64,000 bases of DNA, taken from NCBI GenBank assembly GCA_000818945.1, contig KN805383.1:382552-446551 (forward strand). The letters are read 5' to 3'. A program made the translations under genes and the position numbers. Below the pieces are notes generated by a model that was given only the letters and a program-made list of their open reading frames with translations, was not told the origin of the DNA and did not search any database. This DNA comes from Schizochytrium sp. CCTCC M209059. Lineage: Eukaryota > Sar > Bigyra > Thraustochytrida > Thraustochytriidae. Position 1 is the first letter of the stretch. Each line of letters begins with the position of its first letter. Below are positions 1-10,524 of the stretch, piece by piece.

Positions 1-2169
1 AGCTTTTCGCCCGACGTAGCGTTCCAGATGCCTGTCAAGTGCGCGCGCGGTGCTGCGGATGCAGAGACGGGATCGGGTCCGGATCCTTTGACCCAGACAC
101 GACGGTATCGCCCTGTATTGCCACACTGTTGACCGCAGACCAGCGCCCCTTCAACACGTGCTGCTCCTCACCCGACGTAGCGTCCCAGATGCGCACCGTC
201 TTGTCATTGACCCAGACGCAATGGTGTCGTCCTGTATTGCCACGCTGTTGACACCATCAGAGTGCCCCTTCAACACGTGCTGCTTTTCGCCCGACGTAGC
301 GTTCCAGATGCGCACCGTGTTGTCATTGGACCCAAACACGACGGTGTCGCCCTGTATTGCCACACTGTTGACCGCAGACGAGCGCCCCCTCAACACGTGC
401 TGCTCTTCGCCCGACGTAGCGTCCCAGATGCGCACCGTGTTGTCCTTTGACCCAGACACGACGGTATCGCTCTGTATCGCTACGCTTATGACACCATCAG
501 AGTGCCCCTTCAACACGTGCTGCTCCTCGCCCGTCGTAGCGTTCCAGATGCGCACCGTGTTATCATTGGACCCTATTGAGGAATGAACTGTAAAATGGAT
601 TCTGGTTAGCGGTGATTGGCTACGGATGATTCGGGACTGCTAGTAAAGGAACTGGTTTGTCTCGGCGCCAGGTCCGAGACTTGGATAAGTAATGTTCAGT
701 GGAGCTAGTGAGGAGCACGGGCCCTTTCAGAGGTTTATTAGCTAGGAGATGTTCACTGCGGTGAGTCTGTAGTCTGTCCTCACTTAGCACACTGGACGCT
801 GTAAAGGCTTTAGATGAGCCTTCCCATGGGTGCCAGATTGACGTTATGTCGTTCATGCCGACCATCCGTGGTGGCGTCATTCTTTGTCCTCGATAGACCC
901 AGACACGACGGTATCGCCCTGTATCGCCACGCTTATGACACCATCAGAGTGCCCCTTCAACACGTGCTGCTTTTCGCCCGACGTAGCGTCCCAGATGCGC
1001 ACCGTTCCGTCATCGGACCCAGACACGATGGTGTCGCCCTGTATCGCCACGCTCCAGACCAAATCAGAGTGTCCCTCCAACACGTGCTGCTCCTCGCCCG
1101 ACGTAGCGTTCCAGATGCGCACCGTGTTGTCATTGGATCTGTATCGCCACGCTCAAGACCCAATCAGAGTGCCCCTTCAACACGTGCTGCTCTTCACCCG
1201 TCGTAGCGTTCCAAATGCGCACCGTGTTGTCAGTGGAATTGTCCTAAATCGATACACTATTGACCGACTTAAAGTGCCCTTTCAGCACGTGCAGTTCCCT
1301 TCCCGAATCGTCGGTCTGCTTTTCGCTCCATATTGAACGCCAGATACCAAGAGTGTTGTTCGCAAAAACAGACACGAAGGTGCTGCCATTTGTCGCCACA
1401 CTCCAGACAGCCTTCTGGGATGTCCTGTATTTAGCTCGCGAGAGTTCCTTGCCCGTTCTCGTGTCCCAAACGTGCGGGACCTTGTCGTCAGAGCCACACA
1501 CAATGATATCCCCCTCTATGGCCACACGTACGACAGGAGCAGCATGTTCGAGAGTTTGCAGCTCCTCTCCCGATGTTGCATTCCAAATGCGTGCTGTACT
1601 ATCTTCTGACCCAGAGACTATAGTGCCATCTTTAACCGCCACGCTCATGACAGGAGCATCATGTCCAATGAGCAAACGTAGTTCTCCGCCCGAAATAGCA
1701 TCCCAAATGCGCACCGTGTTGTCCCAAGAACCAGAGACAATGGTGTCGTCTTCAATAGCCACATTGTAAACGATAGCGGAGTGCCCTTTGAATATTTTTT
1801 GCTGCACGCCCGAAGAAATGTTCCAAAGCCGCACCGTCTTGTCAACGGATCCAGACACAACAACACTCTCCCCCATCGCTACACTCATGATTGGAGCAGT
1901 GTGTCCTTTACAAACGTGTAGATTCTTGCCCAACATGTTCCAAATGCGCACCGTCATGTCTTCAGACCCAGATGCGATGAAGTCGTTTCCAGCAGCTACA
2001 GTAAAGACAGGACCAGAATGTCCTTTGAGAATGTGCTGCAGCCTACCTGATATAGCACAATTCTCACTGTCACACCGGGAATCATGCCCAGCAAGGCTCG
2101 TATGATCGCTGGTGATGTGAGCAGGTTCAAATTACCATCACGGTCTTGAATCATTCCTGTTCTCGTCAT
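1..2169 (-). pseudogene. Decayed WD40-repeat gene, continuing past the left edge
   Basis: Minus-strand translation gives a series of WD40 blades with the pattern GH-S-x-V-x-SVAI...SGS-DNTVRIW. Left of position 1290 the blades are near-identical 120-bp DNA units (anchor starts at 151, 270, 390, 510, 957, 1077, 1177, 1282). To the right they are more diverged, and 1244-1957 is an open stretch of 237 codons. An ATG at 2169 opens a 37-codon leader that runs into the first blade in the wrong frame near 2055. Other breaks are a 1-nt deletion near 212 (unit of 119 nt), a 20-nt deletion near 1150 (unit of 100 nt), a 15-nt deletion with a new TAG at 1244, and an insertion at 574-895. WD40 arrays are beta-propeller scaffolds; the partner is unknown. 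With this many lesions I read it as a pseudogene, although the 1244-1957 part could still be expressed. Confidence 0.8.
574..895. mobile_element. MITE-like insertion, 322 bp, inside a WD40 repeat
   Basis: The 120-bp WD40 repeat is interrupted exactly here: the spacing between repeat anchors 510 and 957 is 447 nt, which is 120 plus 327. The extra 327 nt equals a 322-bp insert plus a 5-bp duplication GACCC (569-573 and 896-900). The insert ends are imperfect inverted repeats of 9 bp, TATTGAGGA at 574-582 and the reverse complement of TATCGAGGA at 887-895 (8/9). There is no long ORF, so it would be a non-autonomous DNA transposon. The superfamily cannot be told from these ends. Confidence 0.65.
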
Positions 2170-2228
2170 TCGCCATTTTTTTTTACGAGATTCCTGCAGG
2201 AGTTGGAAGTCGATACACTATGTGCGCA

Positions 2229-3104
2229 TCACAGTGACCGACGGGATCGTTTGGGAGAACCGAGTCCATCATCAAGACTATCTGGCCCTCTCTTTGATCC
2301 GACACCATTTCCTCCTGTTTGAAGACTCACAAGTGTGGCCGTTGCATCTCTGTCGCGAGCAGCGTCCGTAGGCTCTGGCGGCGGAGCGGGAGTAGCAGCG
2401 TTAATCGAGCCTGTGAGGATCGAGCTTGGGACCAGCACGGAGTCGACAAAGGATCCGTTGCAAACAGCCCGAAATTGGTGATTCTTTTCGAGATGCTCGA
2501 AGTCGCTCATAAAGAGAAAGACGAGTTTTCCCTTGTTGGCATGATGCTGGATGACCGACACCTTCGTGAAGATTTTCTTTTTCTGGTCAAAGCCCGGTAA
2601 TTCACGGAGGAGGAGGCCTTCCTTTTCGGGGTTGCGCGTGCACATGAACTGCTGCACGATGACTTTATTGGTGGTGTCCATTATGCAGATCAGGACTGAC
2701 TCCAAGTCTTGCCCTGCTCTTGACTCCAGGACGAGCACGTAGCGACTTTTCGTTTCGCCCTTCGCTGCGGGTCGCGCGGCCACCGTCGCAGCGGCGGCAT
2801 CGGCGTCGGCGTCGGCGCTTGCGTTCTTGTTTCCCGCGGGCAGCGGCTGCTTGGTGCGCACGGCGGGGCCCGTTTCCTCCCGCGCCGCCGGCGCCTGTTG
2901 CTGCTCCTCGGTCATGACGGCTCGGCGCTTGCGCTCGTGCGAGCAGACTCTCCTCGCGCCCGGCGGCTTCTTGCGGTGGGCGCCCGGGCCTCGCGGGCTA
3001 CGCGCACGCAGCGGGGACCGTGCGGGCTGCGCCTCCACGTTGGCGATCGCCTCGCGCGATGGAAAGTAATCGCTCTCTCGATGGTGCTTTGCCGTCGTAA
3101 ACAT
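2229..3104 (-). CDS. Hypothetical protein with C-terminal nuclear localisation signal
   Basis: 291 codons from the ATG at 3104. A second ATG at 2915 (codon 64) starts a 228-residue form and may be the real start, because the first 63 residues are Arg/Pro-rich and compositionally unlike the rest. An Ala/Asp-rich linker is followed by a compact domain (about residues 115-235) of alternating hydrophobic strands that looks all-beta, then a low-complexity tail ending in two basic clusters (SKRG and PKRSRRSL) that resemble a bipartite nuclear import signal. I do not recognise the family. The next gene on the same strand (4290-5000) has a similar size and a beta-rich core, but I cannot show homology. 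Confidence 0.6.
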   Translation of the reverse strand: MFTTAKHHRESDYFPSREAIANVEAQPARSPLRARSPRGPGAHRKKPPGARRVCSHERKRRAVMTEEQQQAPAAREETGPAVRTKQPLPAGNKNASADADADAAAATVAARPAAKGETKSRYVLVLESRAGQDLESVLICIMDTTNKVIVQQFMCTRNPEKEGLLLRELPGFDQKKKIFTKVSVIQHHANKGKLVFLFMSDFEHLEKNHQFRAVCNGSFVDSVLVPSSILTGSINAATPAPPPEPTDAARDRDATATLVSLQTGGNGVGSKRGPDSLDDGLGSPKRSRRSL

Positions 3105-4289
3105 GCTGCTTGCTTCTTTTTTCCCCCTTGAGGTGAGAAGGGAAACGCTGCGTGAAATAAACTCAGCTTACAAGCGACGATTCGAGTCGAGGCGGACGAC
3201 GAGCGAAGCGCGTGTTGGCGCTGCTGGCGGCGGCGGCGGCGTGCGTGGACGCGCTCGGGAGCGGCGCGGAGACGGCGATGCTCGATTCTCTTGCGTTGAA
3301 GCGCCCAGGGACGATGTGAACATACGTCTCTCTTCGCGCGAGGGTATCGGGTCTGCAACGACAAAGGACACGCAAGCTTCAACTGATTTTCGTTCTCCAG
3401 ACGAAGTATACGTATCGGGTCTGCAACGACAAAGGACAGGTTCTCCAGGAGCGTTCCCCGAGGCGCGTGGCAATGTAAAAATCCCGTGACTGGTCAATCA
3501 ATTTTTTTCAATCGTTCTCCGGGAGAACGCCCACTGGCAAATGTGTGGGGGCAGTTTTTTAAGCCTAACCGGGGACAAGACAGGTTATCCGGAGAACGAA
3601 CATGTATGTGTCTTTTCATGAGAGTCCGAGTCGGACGGTCCGAGTCCGACCGAGCCCGAGTCAGAGCCTGGTGAGGACCGGCACTGAGAGACTCGCTTAG
3701 GGCAGCCAGGGCAACTTAAACGCCGCTCGTTTTGGGCATCAAGGTTAGCTATTGCCATATTCTTGAGAGAGAGGGGGGGGCGCACTCAAGCACGAACGCA
3801 CGAAGGGCTGAGCTGGCAATGAGGGAGAACATCAACAACAGGGAAGTAGGATTGCTTTTCGGAGAGAACCGTAGGTAGTTGCGCCCATGACGTATGTGAC
3901 TGATGATGATATAGCGATAAAAGTCATCGATGAGTACAGCCAGCGAAATCTATTTGCATGAGGATAACAACACCACGTGATACCAAAGAAATCATACTAT
4001 TTCCGGTTAGGCTCGCTTACGACTGTCGCGCGTGCGTGCAACTGCATAAGTCTCGGCCTCGACTACAATAGCTGAGCGTCGCCTCTTTAGAGCTTGGTGG
4101 ACCTTGATCACAGTTGGATGCTCAGGGGACATTGATCGACGTGAACTTGGCTTAATGCCAGGCATCAGAGCCAAGCCCGATTCTTGCCGCCAATGCCGGT
4201 ATCGCGAAGTTGGAGCTTGAATCTTGATTGCAGAATTCGAGATAAAATGTCATAATGTAAAAATTGGACTAGACGAAAGAGGTTTGGGC
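3105..4289. other. Intergenic spacer with short repeats, no gene seen
   Basis: No supported gene. It contains a 27-bp perfect direct repeat (3344-3370 and 3412-3438), a 17-bp near-palindrome CGTTCTCCGGGAGAACG at 3513-3529 whose half CGTTCTCC recurs at 3391, and GTCCGAGTCGGAC-type palindromic units at 3624-3650. Their function is unknown. Confidence 0.5.
3344..3438. repeat. 27-bp direct repeat pair
   Basis: The same 27 bases, beginning GTATCGGGTCTGCAACGACA, occur at 3344-3370 and 3412-3438 with a 68-bp offset. Each copy lies near a CGTTCTCCAG-like hexamer cluster. This could be the remnant of a tandem duplication upstream of the 2229-3104 gene. Confidence 0.7.
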
Positions 4290-5000
4290 TCAGGAAGAAA
4301 AGGAAAAGGCCTTGAGCATTGAATTTTGTGACGCAGAACCGTCCGATTCCGTGTCCGTATGTGCGTGTCTATTCGACGCTGTTATCAATACTTTATCCAA
4401 TTGATGAAAAGCAGCATCACTCAAAATGCACGACAGCGCCTCGAATTCCGGCGCAGCAGAATTCGAGTCCTCTTGATGGTCATCTGAGTGCGAATAGAAG
4501 AAGCCATCTGGAGGCGACTTATCTCGATGTAAGGCGTCCAAAGCTTGGAGACACTCCTTCGTGTCGCTAGAAATGACGATCCCGTCGCTTGACGCAGGCG
4601 CCAGGCGGAGATGAAATGGCGTGCTTTGATAGTCAAGAGCGACTGACGCCCGAAAGATTGCCGTCAAGCCTTCTTGCAGCTGAATGTGCGGGTCGGAAAG
4701 CACCTGATGAGTTGTAGGCACGCTTATCGCGCACTGTTTGCTCATATCAATCTGAACACAGTGCACGACTGTCGCCCCGGCACGACCATCGACAATAACG
4801 TCCATTCGAAGGTCGCTACCATCGCTGCTCAAGTCATGGTTGTCTTCCATGATCAGGTTGACAACGAGTTGGCCTGAGCTATTGATCATAGCAGAGAATT
4901 TCTTGATGCTGAGGCCGTCGACCTTGAGCGAAACGGGACGGTCTCCAGCGGGCCGTGCCCTTGGCGCCGTGGCGCCTGTGGCGAGACGCATGGCACACAT
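4290..5000 (-). CDS. Hypothetical protein, beta-rich
   Basis: 236 codons from the ATG at 5000; an alternative ATG lies three codons downstream. The reading frame stays open upstream to 5177, but only from a GTG and through Arg/Gly-rich low complexity, so I take the first ATG. The body (residues about 25-150) alternates hydrophobic and polar residues like a beta-sandwich (SLKVDGLSIKKF, QLVVNLIMEDNHD, LRMDVIVDGRAGATVVHCV). The C-terminal half is Asp/Ser/His-rich and looks disordered. There are no membrane segments and no recognisable catalytic motif. No family recognised. Confidence 0.55.
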   Translation of the reverse strand: MCAMRLATGATAPRARPAGDRPVSLKVDGLSIKKFSAMINSSGQLVVNLIMEDNHDLSSDGSDLRMDVIVDGRAGATVVHCVQIDMSKQCAISVPTTHQVLSDPHIQLQEGLTAIFRASVALDYQSTPFHLRLAPASSDGIVISSDTKECLQALDALHRDKSPPDGFFYSHSDDHQEDSNSAAPEFEALSCILSDAAFHQLDKVLITASNRHAHTDTESDGSASQNSMLKAFSFSS

Positions 5001-7389
5001 GACCTCTCCGCCTCCTCGAGGAGAGTCGCAGGCGCCCTGCTTCCCCGGCGTGCGCGGGGGCGAAGGTGCCCCGCGATTCGCTCGGTCTGCGGCGCCTGAA
5101 GATCTGCTCTCCTGCTCTCGCTCGCGCTCTCGCCAGGGCTCCCGCCCCGTCCTTCCCTGCGCCGCGCCCAGCCGCACCGAGCCGCGCGGAACCGCGCCAA
5201 CCCAGCCCGGGCCGCGCGGAGCGCTCTCGCCGCGCCGCGCCGCGCCGCGCCTCGCGTCGCAGAAGCGCGTCTGCCCGCCCGTCTGCGCGGCGCCGCTCGC
5301 CTGCGCCTTGCAGAGCCGCCTGCGCGCTGGCTATGCTGGGTTCCTGGCCGCCCTGTGACACGAAAATTTGGCCAATTCGCCAAGGAGTCCGTCCGTCAGG
5401 CGTCTCGGCCGAAGCCCCTCTGCGACGACCGCGACCTCGGCCTCGTTCCTTCGCGCAAGGCGGGCAAGGCCGTACTACACGGCGAGCGATCTGGCTGATG
5501 TGAAAGCGGCTTGCCAATGCGCGAGCTCTCGCGCCCCAGGGTCTCGCGGCACACAATGGCATCCGCCTCGATCGAAATCAGGCGTCCCCGCGCGCGCCCC
5601 ACCCTCCCATTCTTTTCGCACACCCTGCGTTGCGCGGTCCTCCATCCCTCCCTGCACAACCCTTTTCCCCCTCCTCCCTCTCTGGCGCGACCCTGCCCCC
5701 GCCGCCACTGCCGGGCCCTCACCCATCTCGGGACTGCGCTCTGGAGGCGGGGCAGCCCTGCTGCGGGGACCGCCGCTCTTAGTGGGAGGGAGGTCGGGAG
5801 TATAGGGGAATAAATTGGGGATGGTTGGGTTTTATAGGTGGCCTCGGGCGGGAGAGAGAAGGGCGTAGTCCGCAGTGGAGCAGGTCGCAGTGGCACGATT
5901 GCGCTCGGACGCAGTGGCCGCGCTCGACGCTGTGGAGGAAGTCACTCTGGCGAATGACGCCCCGCTCCAGCGGCGAGCGAAACCATCCCAGATCTTGGTG
6001 CATGCCATGCAATTCATCCCTGCATTTTCGCTCGCACGCTCGCACGCATGCGTGCATAGATGCTATGCTATGCTTTGTGAGCACGTCCGAGCTGCATGAA
6101 TGGCCGTGTCGCCTGCTTCGTCCATGAGAGCTGGCCTCTCTATCGTATCATATCCAGTTCGAGTCCCGCGCTCTCTTTCTTAACCAACCCTGTGACCCGT
6201 GCCGGGAAACCCTCGCGCCTCGGCCCGCGAGCCCGAGCTCGCTGCCTCGAGCCCCGCGCTTGCGGCCGCTCCGGGCGCGCCTCCGCGGGCAGGCGGGGCC
6301 TCGATGCGAGGCCAGGCCAGGCGATGCGAGGCAAAGCGCCGGGGCGAAGAGAGCGCGAGAGATGTGCTCGGAGCGCGAAAAACAGGCGAGGCAAAAGGAG
6401 ACGAGAGGAGCTACGGGGCGAGGCGGGGAGGAGAAAGAGCCTCGGCGAGCCAGGGGACGCAGCCTGAGCAGGCGCCGGCGGAGCGAGGCAGGGCGCGGGC
6501 AACCGGCAGCGGTCGCTCACCCACTACCAGTGGCCGCTGTCCGTGGCCGCTGTAGACCACTGATAACGCGAAACAGCGTGGAGCAGAGCTGAGCAGAGCA
6601 GACTGGGGAACAAGATTCGATCCGTAGCGTGTACGCGGCGGACGCCACCGGCAGGCAAGCAAGTAAGAGAGCAAGCGAGCAAGGCCGCAACCGTGGGAGC
6701 CGCCCTTCCAGCTTGGAAGAAAAACTCGTGCAACGGATGCGAGCGACTCGGAGGCCCGGGTTTCTCGGATGGTGGCCAAGGCACGGCCCGGCCGCTGGTG
6801 CTGGTGGGAATGTCGTCGAGGAAGAAGGCGTTGTGGACCCAAGCACTGGCCAGAAGGAGACTCGCTCGCACCTTCCTTGACGTGGGAGTGCGCATGTGTC
6901 GGCAAACGACAAGCGAGACGACGAAGCGTGCGGAGAAAAGTGTAAGGAGAAAGGTCCGGCAAGACCCGAGCGATGGTGTTGATTTGAGCCATAGGGAGCA
7001 ATGCGGGTGCAAAATAGGGCAAGTCCGGCCATTTGTGGCACAAGCAAATCCTCTTTTTGCGATCACACAGATCCTTCGCAACCTGAGCTGCGATGCTTGC
7101 CTATGCCATGTGCGACTTGGCAGTCAACGGAACTCTCGATACTAACACTTCTAGAATGCCACTCCAGCGCGGCCAGACTATCGTCAAGGAAGCAAGGTCT
7201 CTAGGATGAGTGGGGGTTATAATAGAATTTATAATTTATAGTACGGGAGTCCAGGGGGAGGTGCCTAGGCCTAGTGTCCAAGTGCAAAGCAGCTAGCTAC
7301 CTAGTGACTGGCCTTCCAGGCCGAATGGGACCTACGCGGCGGGCGGGCGAGCGAGCGACGTGCAGACAGGTTTCCAGTCCGGCGACACC
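5001..7389. other. GC-rich intergenic region, 2.4 kb, no convincing gene
   Basis: Many overlapping frames are open on both strands, but all are Arg/Ala/Pro/Ser-rich, as expected for GC-rich DNA poor in stop codons. None shows a domain. It lies between the minus-strand gene 4290-5000 and the plus-strand gene at 7390, so it should contain both 5' regions. An AT-rich island at about 7216-7242 stands out close to the 7390 start. Confidence 0.5.
7214..7244 (+). promoter_or_regulatory. AT-rich, TATA-like block upstream of the 7390 gene
   Basis: The stretch TTATAATAGAATTTATAATT sits about 150 bp before the start codon at 7390, inside otherwise GC-rich DNA. A TAGGCCTA-containing motif follows at 7262-7275. 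The position fits a core promoter, but nothing beyond composition supports it. Confidence 0.25.
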
Positions 7390-8517
7390 ATGGGTTCATG
7401 TGAAACAAGCGCCGATTGCGGCCTCCATGGCAGCTGCGAGCAAAGCACATGCATCTGCGACACGTGGTGGACAGGCAAGGCCGACATGCTCAGCTACGAT
7501 GGATATCGATGCACAAACTTCGAAATTACAGAGGCGGCGATCTGGGTTGTGGCGTTGCTCAGCTCCATACGCCTATTATTCAACATTATTCGCGCCTTCC
7601 GCTTGCAGGCGAGGAGCTACGCTGGGCTTAGGGCGCGCGCAATGAAAAGGGGTAGTACGCTACCACCTTGGAAGTTTGTTCCCTTTCGCATTCTCTTCAG
7701 TGGCATCCTTGGGCCGCCTATACTTATTGCCATTGCGGCACCCAAGGCGTTTTTGCTGGAGAACCGAGAGCTCGGACGCGCATGGTCGGTCAGTGTTCTG
7801 TTCGTGATCGCCGTCCCCTATGGATTTATCACAAACTTCTTGGCCGAGATGAACACACTTGATACCCTTCTTAAAAATCTGACAAATACTCGTCCGGAGG
7901 ACATCGCCAAGCTGCGCCGCAACCTTCGCTTTCGGAACTGGTCCGCGGTCTCACTCTATGCGGGAATCACAGCTGCCACTGTCCTTTTTGGATGCCACTT
8001 GGAGGACACCCCTCCACAAGACTCGCCCATGCGATACATGCTAGTGATTCGCAACTGCAGTCTCATCGTCTTCATGCAAGCGCTTGGGCTTATTGCGCGG
8101 ACAGCAGCAGAGCAGGGACGGCATTTACTCAATTCGATGTCAGCAACAGCTCAGACGCAAAGCAAAAGCTCGCGCAAGGTCGAGGCGTTCCTGAAACACC
8201 TCGAGGATATGAGCCACGAAAAGATTAAACTTGCCAAAGTGTCCACGCTCATCTATGTCGTCTTTTCTTTACCGTGGCTTTGGCCCTATCAAACATATCC
8301 CATCGCCATTGTTATTATCAAAATCACAGGCAAGGCCCACTTTGTCCACAACTTTCTCAGCTTACCGCAACGATCAAAGTACGTATCGATCAAAGCCAAC
8401 TCGGTGCTCCCTTCTTCGGCTGTAAGTGCTGCAACAACACATGCAAATCAGCAAACGAATCATCAAAACCCGTCTCAATGTAGACCAGCATCAAATGTCG
8501 AATCAGTCAAAGATTGA
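7390..8517 (+). CDS. EGF-like/multi-pass membrane protein, paralogue 1
   Basis: 375 codons. I chose the ATG at 7390 (context ACACCATGG) over an in-frame ATG at 7360. Six N-terminal cysteines (C4, C10, C16, C21, C23, C41) have EGF-like spacing with a C-x-C pair, followed by the family signature CDTWWTGKADM. Hydrophobic segments lie at about 48-68, 96-117, 132-152, 184-203, 214-236 and one or two between 283 and 318. The last contains SLPWLWPYQ. The layout suggests a receptor-like protein with a small disulfide-rich ectodomain and 6-7 transmembrane helices; no signal peptide is visible. It is convergent with paralogue 2 (9283-10524), and paralogue 3 follows at 11011-12153. The function is unknown; a GPCR-like role is only a guess from topology. 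Confidence 0.8.
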   Translation: MGSCETSADCGLHGSCEQSTCICDTWWTGKADMLSYDGYRCTNFEITEAAIWVVALLSSIRLLFNIIRAFRLQARSYAGLRARAMKRGSTLPPWKFVPFRILFSGILGPPILIAIAAPKAFLLENRELGRAWSVSVLFVIAVPYGFITNFLAEMNTLDTLLKNLTNTRPEDIAKLRRNLRFRNWSAVSLYAGITAATVLFGCHLEDTPPQDSPMRYMLVIRNCSLIVFMQALGLIARTAAEQGRHLLNSMSATAQTQSKSSRKVEAFLKHLEDMSHEKIKLAKVSTLIYVVFSLPWLWPYQTYPIAIVIIKITGKAHFVHNFLSLPQRSKYVSIKANSVLPSSAVSAATTHANQQTNHQNPSQCRPASNVESVKD

Positions 8518-9282
8518 AAAAACAATAATAATAACATGTATCATGCTCATTATTCACCAGGACAACAACTTGGAGGACGTTCTCGCTAAAAGCATTTCCT
8601 CTCTTTCTCCTGAAAGCGAAAGGTGAAGTGGCACTGTCAGAGAGTGCAATTACTGACAAGTATCGTCACTTTTCTTCAAAGGAGCGATGCAGATGAACGC
8701 ACCTTCGACACCCTCGTCAGGACGCGCGTGTACACCACTTGCAAGGAAGTCCTCTCTTTTCCTTGGATCATTAAGCCGATGTCGTCATACCATCTGCATG
8801 AAAATGAAGAGCTGCAAATATCACTCGACATTGCCAAATGTCGTATCGTTGACTCTCTACGAATTTCGGACTTTTAACCCTTTTCGCCATCCATGACGTC
8901 CGTTGTACTCGGTACGCTCGCATCAATCTTGTGAACGCATCACTAACAGCTTGCCACTCTTGCACACAGCACGTTAGAGAGGTAGCTTTGCTTCTGCGCT
9001 TTTCGTAGTGTCTGCATCGCTCTAAACGTCATAACCGTTTAAATCGGCAGAATCTATTTCCGCCAGTGAGCAACCCGCACTCGCCGAGAACAGTGTGGCT
9101 GTCTAACTGAATGTATGAACAAAGAAGTGAAGAAATGGATGTGTGTGCATCTGCGGCAGAGAATTCTACAAGGCATGGCGGGTCCTTTATAGACGCATCC
9201 ATCGCACCATCTTGAACGAGATCTGCATCGCTTTGAACGCAATTTTCTTTCAAAGGTGCGCGAATCAATGTTCCCTGTGCAT
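8518..9282. other. Convergent intergenic region, nothing recognised
   Basis: This is the 3' space between paralogues 1 (plus) and 2 (minus). It is moderately AT-rich with only short ORFs (up to 84 codons at 8623-8877) that show no domain. Confidence 0.5.
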
Positions 9283-10524
9283 TCAACACACTCGATGAAA
9301 GCACTTTTCCGCTTGACAGCACAGGCTCGAAAGCTTTGACCGCCCTTTGTGAGCTAGTTCGCCTTGATGTTTGCCTTCATTACGCTGCACGCAGTCATCG
9401 GATTGATCCACAGATGTGCTCACTTTGCTTTGTGAGCACACTGTACTACGATCAAAGTCGCGCTCGTGAGGTTCATTTGCATTTTTGACCTTCGTCTTGG
9501 CAGCCTTCACAGCACCAAGATATTGATGAACAAAATGCAATCGTGAGGTGAAGACCTTTGCAGTCACTAAGCCTGCTGCCACGGACTGGTACGGCCACAT
9601 CCAGGGTAGCGAAAACACAGTGTACACGACCAAAGCAGTCTTGCCAGTCTTTACTTTCTCTCGCGATAGCGCCTCCAAGTTTGCCACGAATCTTTGCAAA
9701 GCCTTATTTGACTCATTTTGCGTAAGAACACTTGTCGTCAGCAAGGACTCGTTGAATTCTTGGGCGCGCGCATGGGCTTGTTGCGCGCTCCGCATGGTGA
9801 GCAGCATGTACGCGATTGTGCCCATGTTTCGGCCAATTAGGAGCCAACGCTGCACAGACTCACGAGGATCCCCAATCTCCCCTTCTTCAATCAAACACCC
9901 CGGCACAATGGAGCCAGCTAGCGTGAGTGTGTATACACAAATGCCGGCAGCCGCAGCGTGCGACAGCTTTCGTCGCACAATGCTCATTTCATGAGCAGAG
10001 CTGGTCTTTATACCCTTAGCAAGGGCTTCAAACGTGACCATTTCGGCTAAAAAATTACCAATAAAGCCGGAAACGGTGGCAATAGCAAAGAATACCGACA
10101 CGAGAACATCGTAGCCGATCGTGCGATCCTCAGCTCGGGTCACCTTTTTCCAAGCCACAATGCCCATGCACAATGTCGAGAGCTCGGCGATGATACCGAG
10201 AAGCACAAAAGGTTGACGATACAATTTGAGAACTTGACCGCGCTTCGCTTGGAAACGACGCCTTTGCGAAAACTTGGACAATTGCACTAAACCCGCGCGG
10301 ACGATCTGCACTTGCAAATACACGCACGCGAGAAGCACGGCCGACCAAACTGCGACAACAAATGGCTCCGGTGTATTGCATGCCCAGCCCTGGTACAAGA
10401 CAAAGTCCGTACGCCCCGACCACCACGCGTCGCACTCGCAGACCCCATCTGCGTTGTATTCCCCGTGCGCGCCGCAAGTGTCCACGCACATCCTCATGAA
10501 ATGATCTCGTGATCTGCACGACAT
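9283..10524 (-). CDS. EGF-like/multi-pass membrane protein, paralogue 2
   Basis: 413 codons from the ATG at 10524. The frame is open a few codons further, but only from a TTG. Cysteines C3, C13, C17, C29, C31 and C49 repeat the EGF-like C-x-C arrangement, and the signature reads CDAWWSGRTDF. The order of hydrophobic helices matches paralogue 1, including GFIGNFLAEM in the third helix and SLPWMWPYQ in the last. The C-terminal 90 residues are hydrophilic, rich in Ser/Lys/Cys, and presumably cytosolic. It is a clear homologue of the 7390 and 11011 genes at the protein level but diverged at the DNA level, so this is an old local duplication. Confidence 0.8.
   Translation of the reverse strand: MSCRSRDHFMRMCVDTCGAHGEYNADGVCECDAWWSGRTDFVLYQGWACNTPEPFVVAVWSAVLLACVYLQVQIVRAGLVQLSKFSQRRRFQAKRGQVLKLYRQPFVLLGIIAELSTLCMGIVAWKKVTRAEDRTIGYDVLVSVFFAIATVSGFIGNFLAEMVTFEALAKGIKTSSAHEMSIVRRKLSHAAAAGICVYTLTLAGSIVPGCLIEEGEIGDPRESVQRWLLIGRNMGTIAYMLLTMRSAQQAHARAQEFNESLLTTSVLTQNESNKALQRFVANLEALSREKVKTGKTALVVYTVFSLPWMWPYQSVAAGLVTAKVFTSRLHFVHQYLGAVKAAKTKVKNANEPHERDFDRSTVCSQSKVSTSVDQSDDCVQRNEGKHQGELAHKGRSKLSSLCCQAEKCFHRVC

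Noticed and set aside
574..895. Intron in the WD40 gene instead of an insertion
   Set aside because: No placement within the 5-bp GACCC ambiguity gives GT at one end and AG at the other on the minus strand, whereas inverted ends and a direct duplication are present.
6590..6640. tRNA-like T-loop word (GATTCGATCC)
   Set aside because: No matching acceptor, D or anticodon stems could be folded around it.
5177..7145. Many 100-230-codon frames on both strands
   Set aside because: Overlapping Arg/Pro/Ala/Ser-rich frames in all phases, as expected from GC-rich noncoding DNA. None has a domain.
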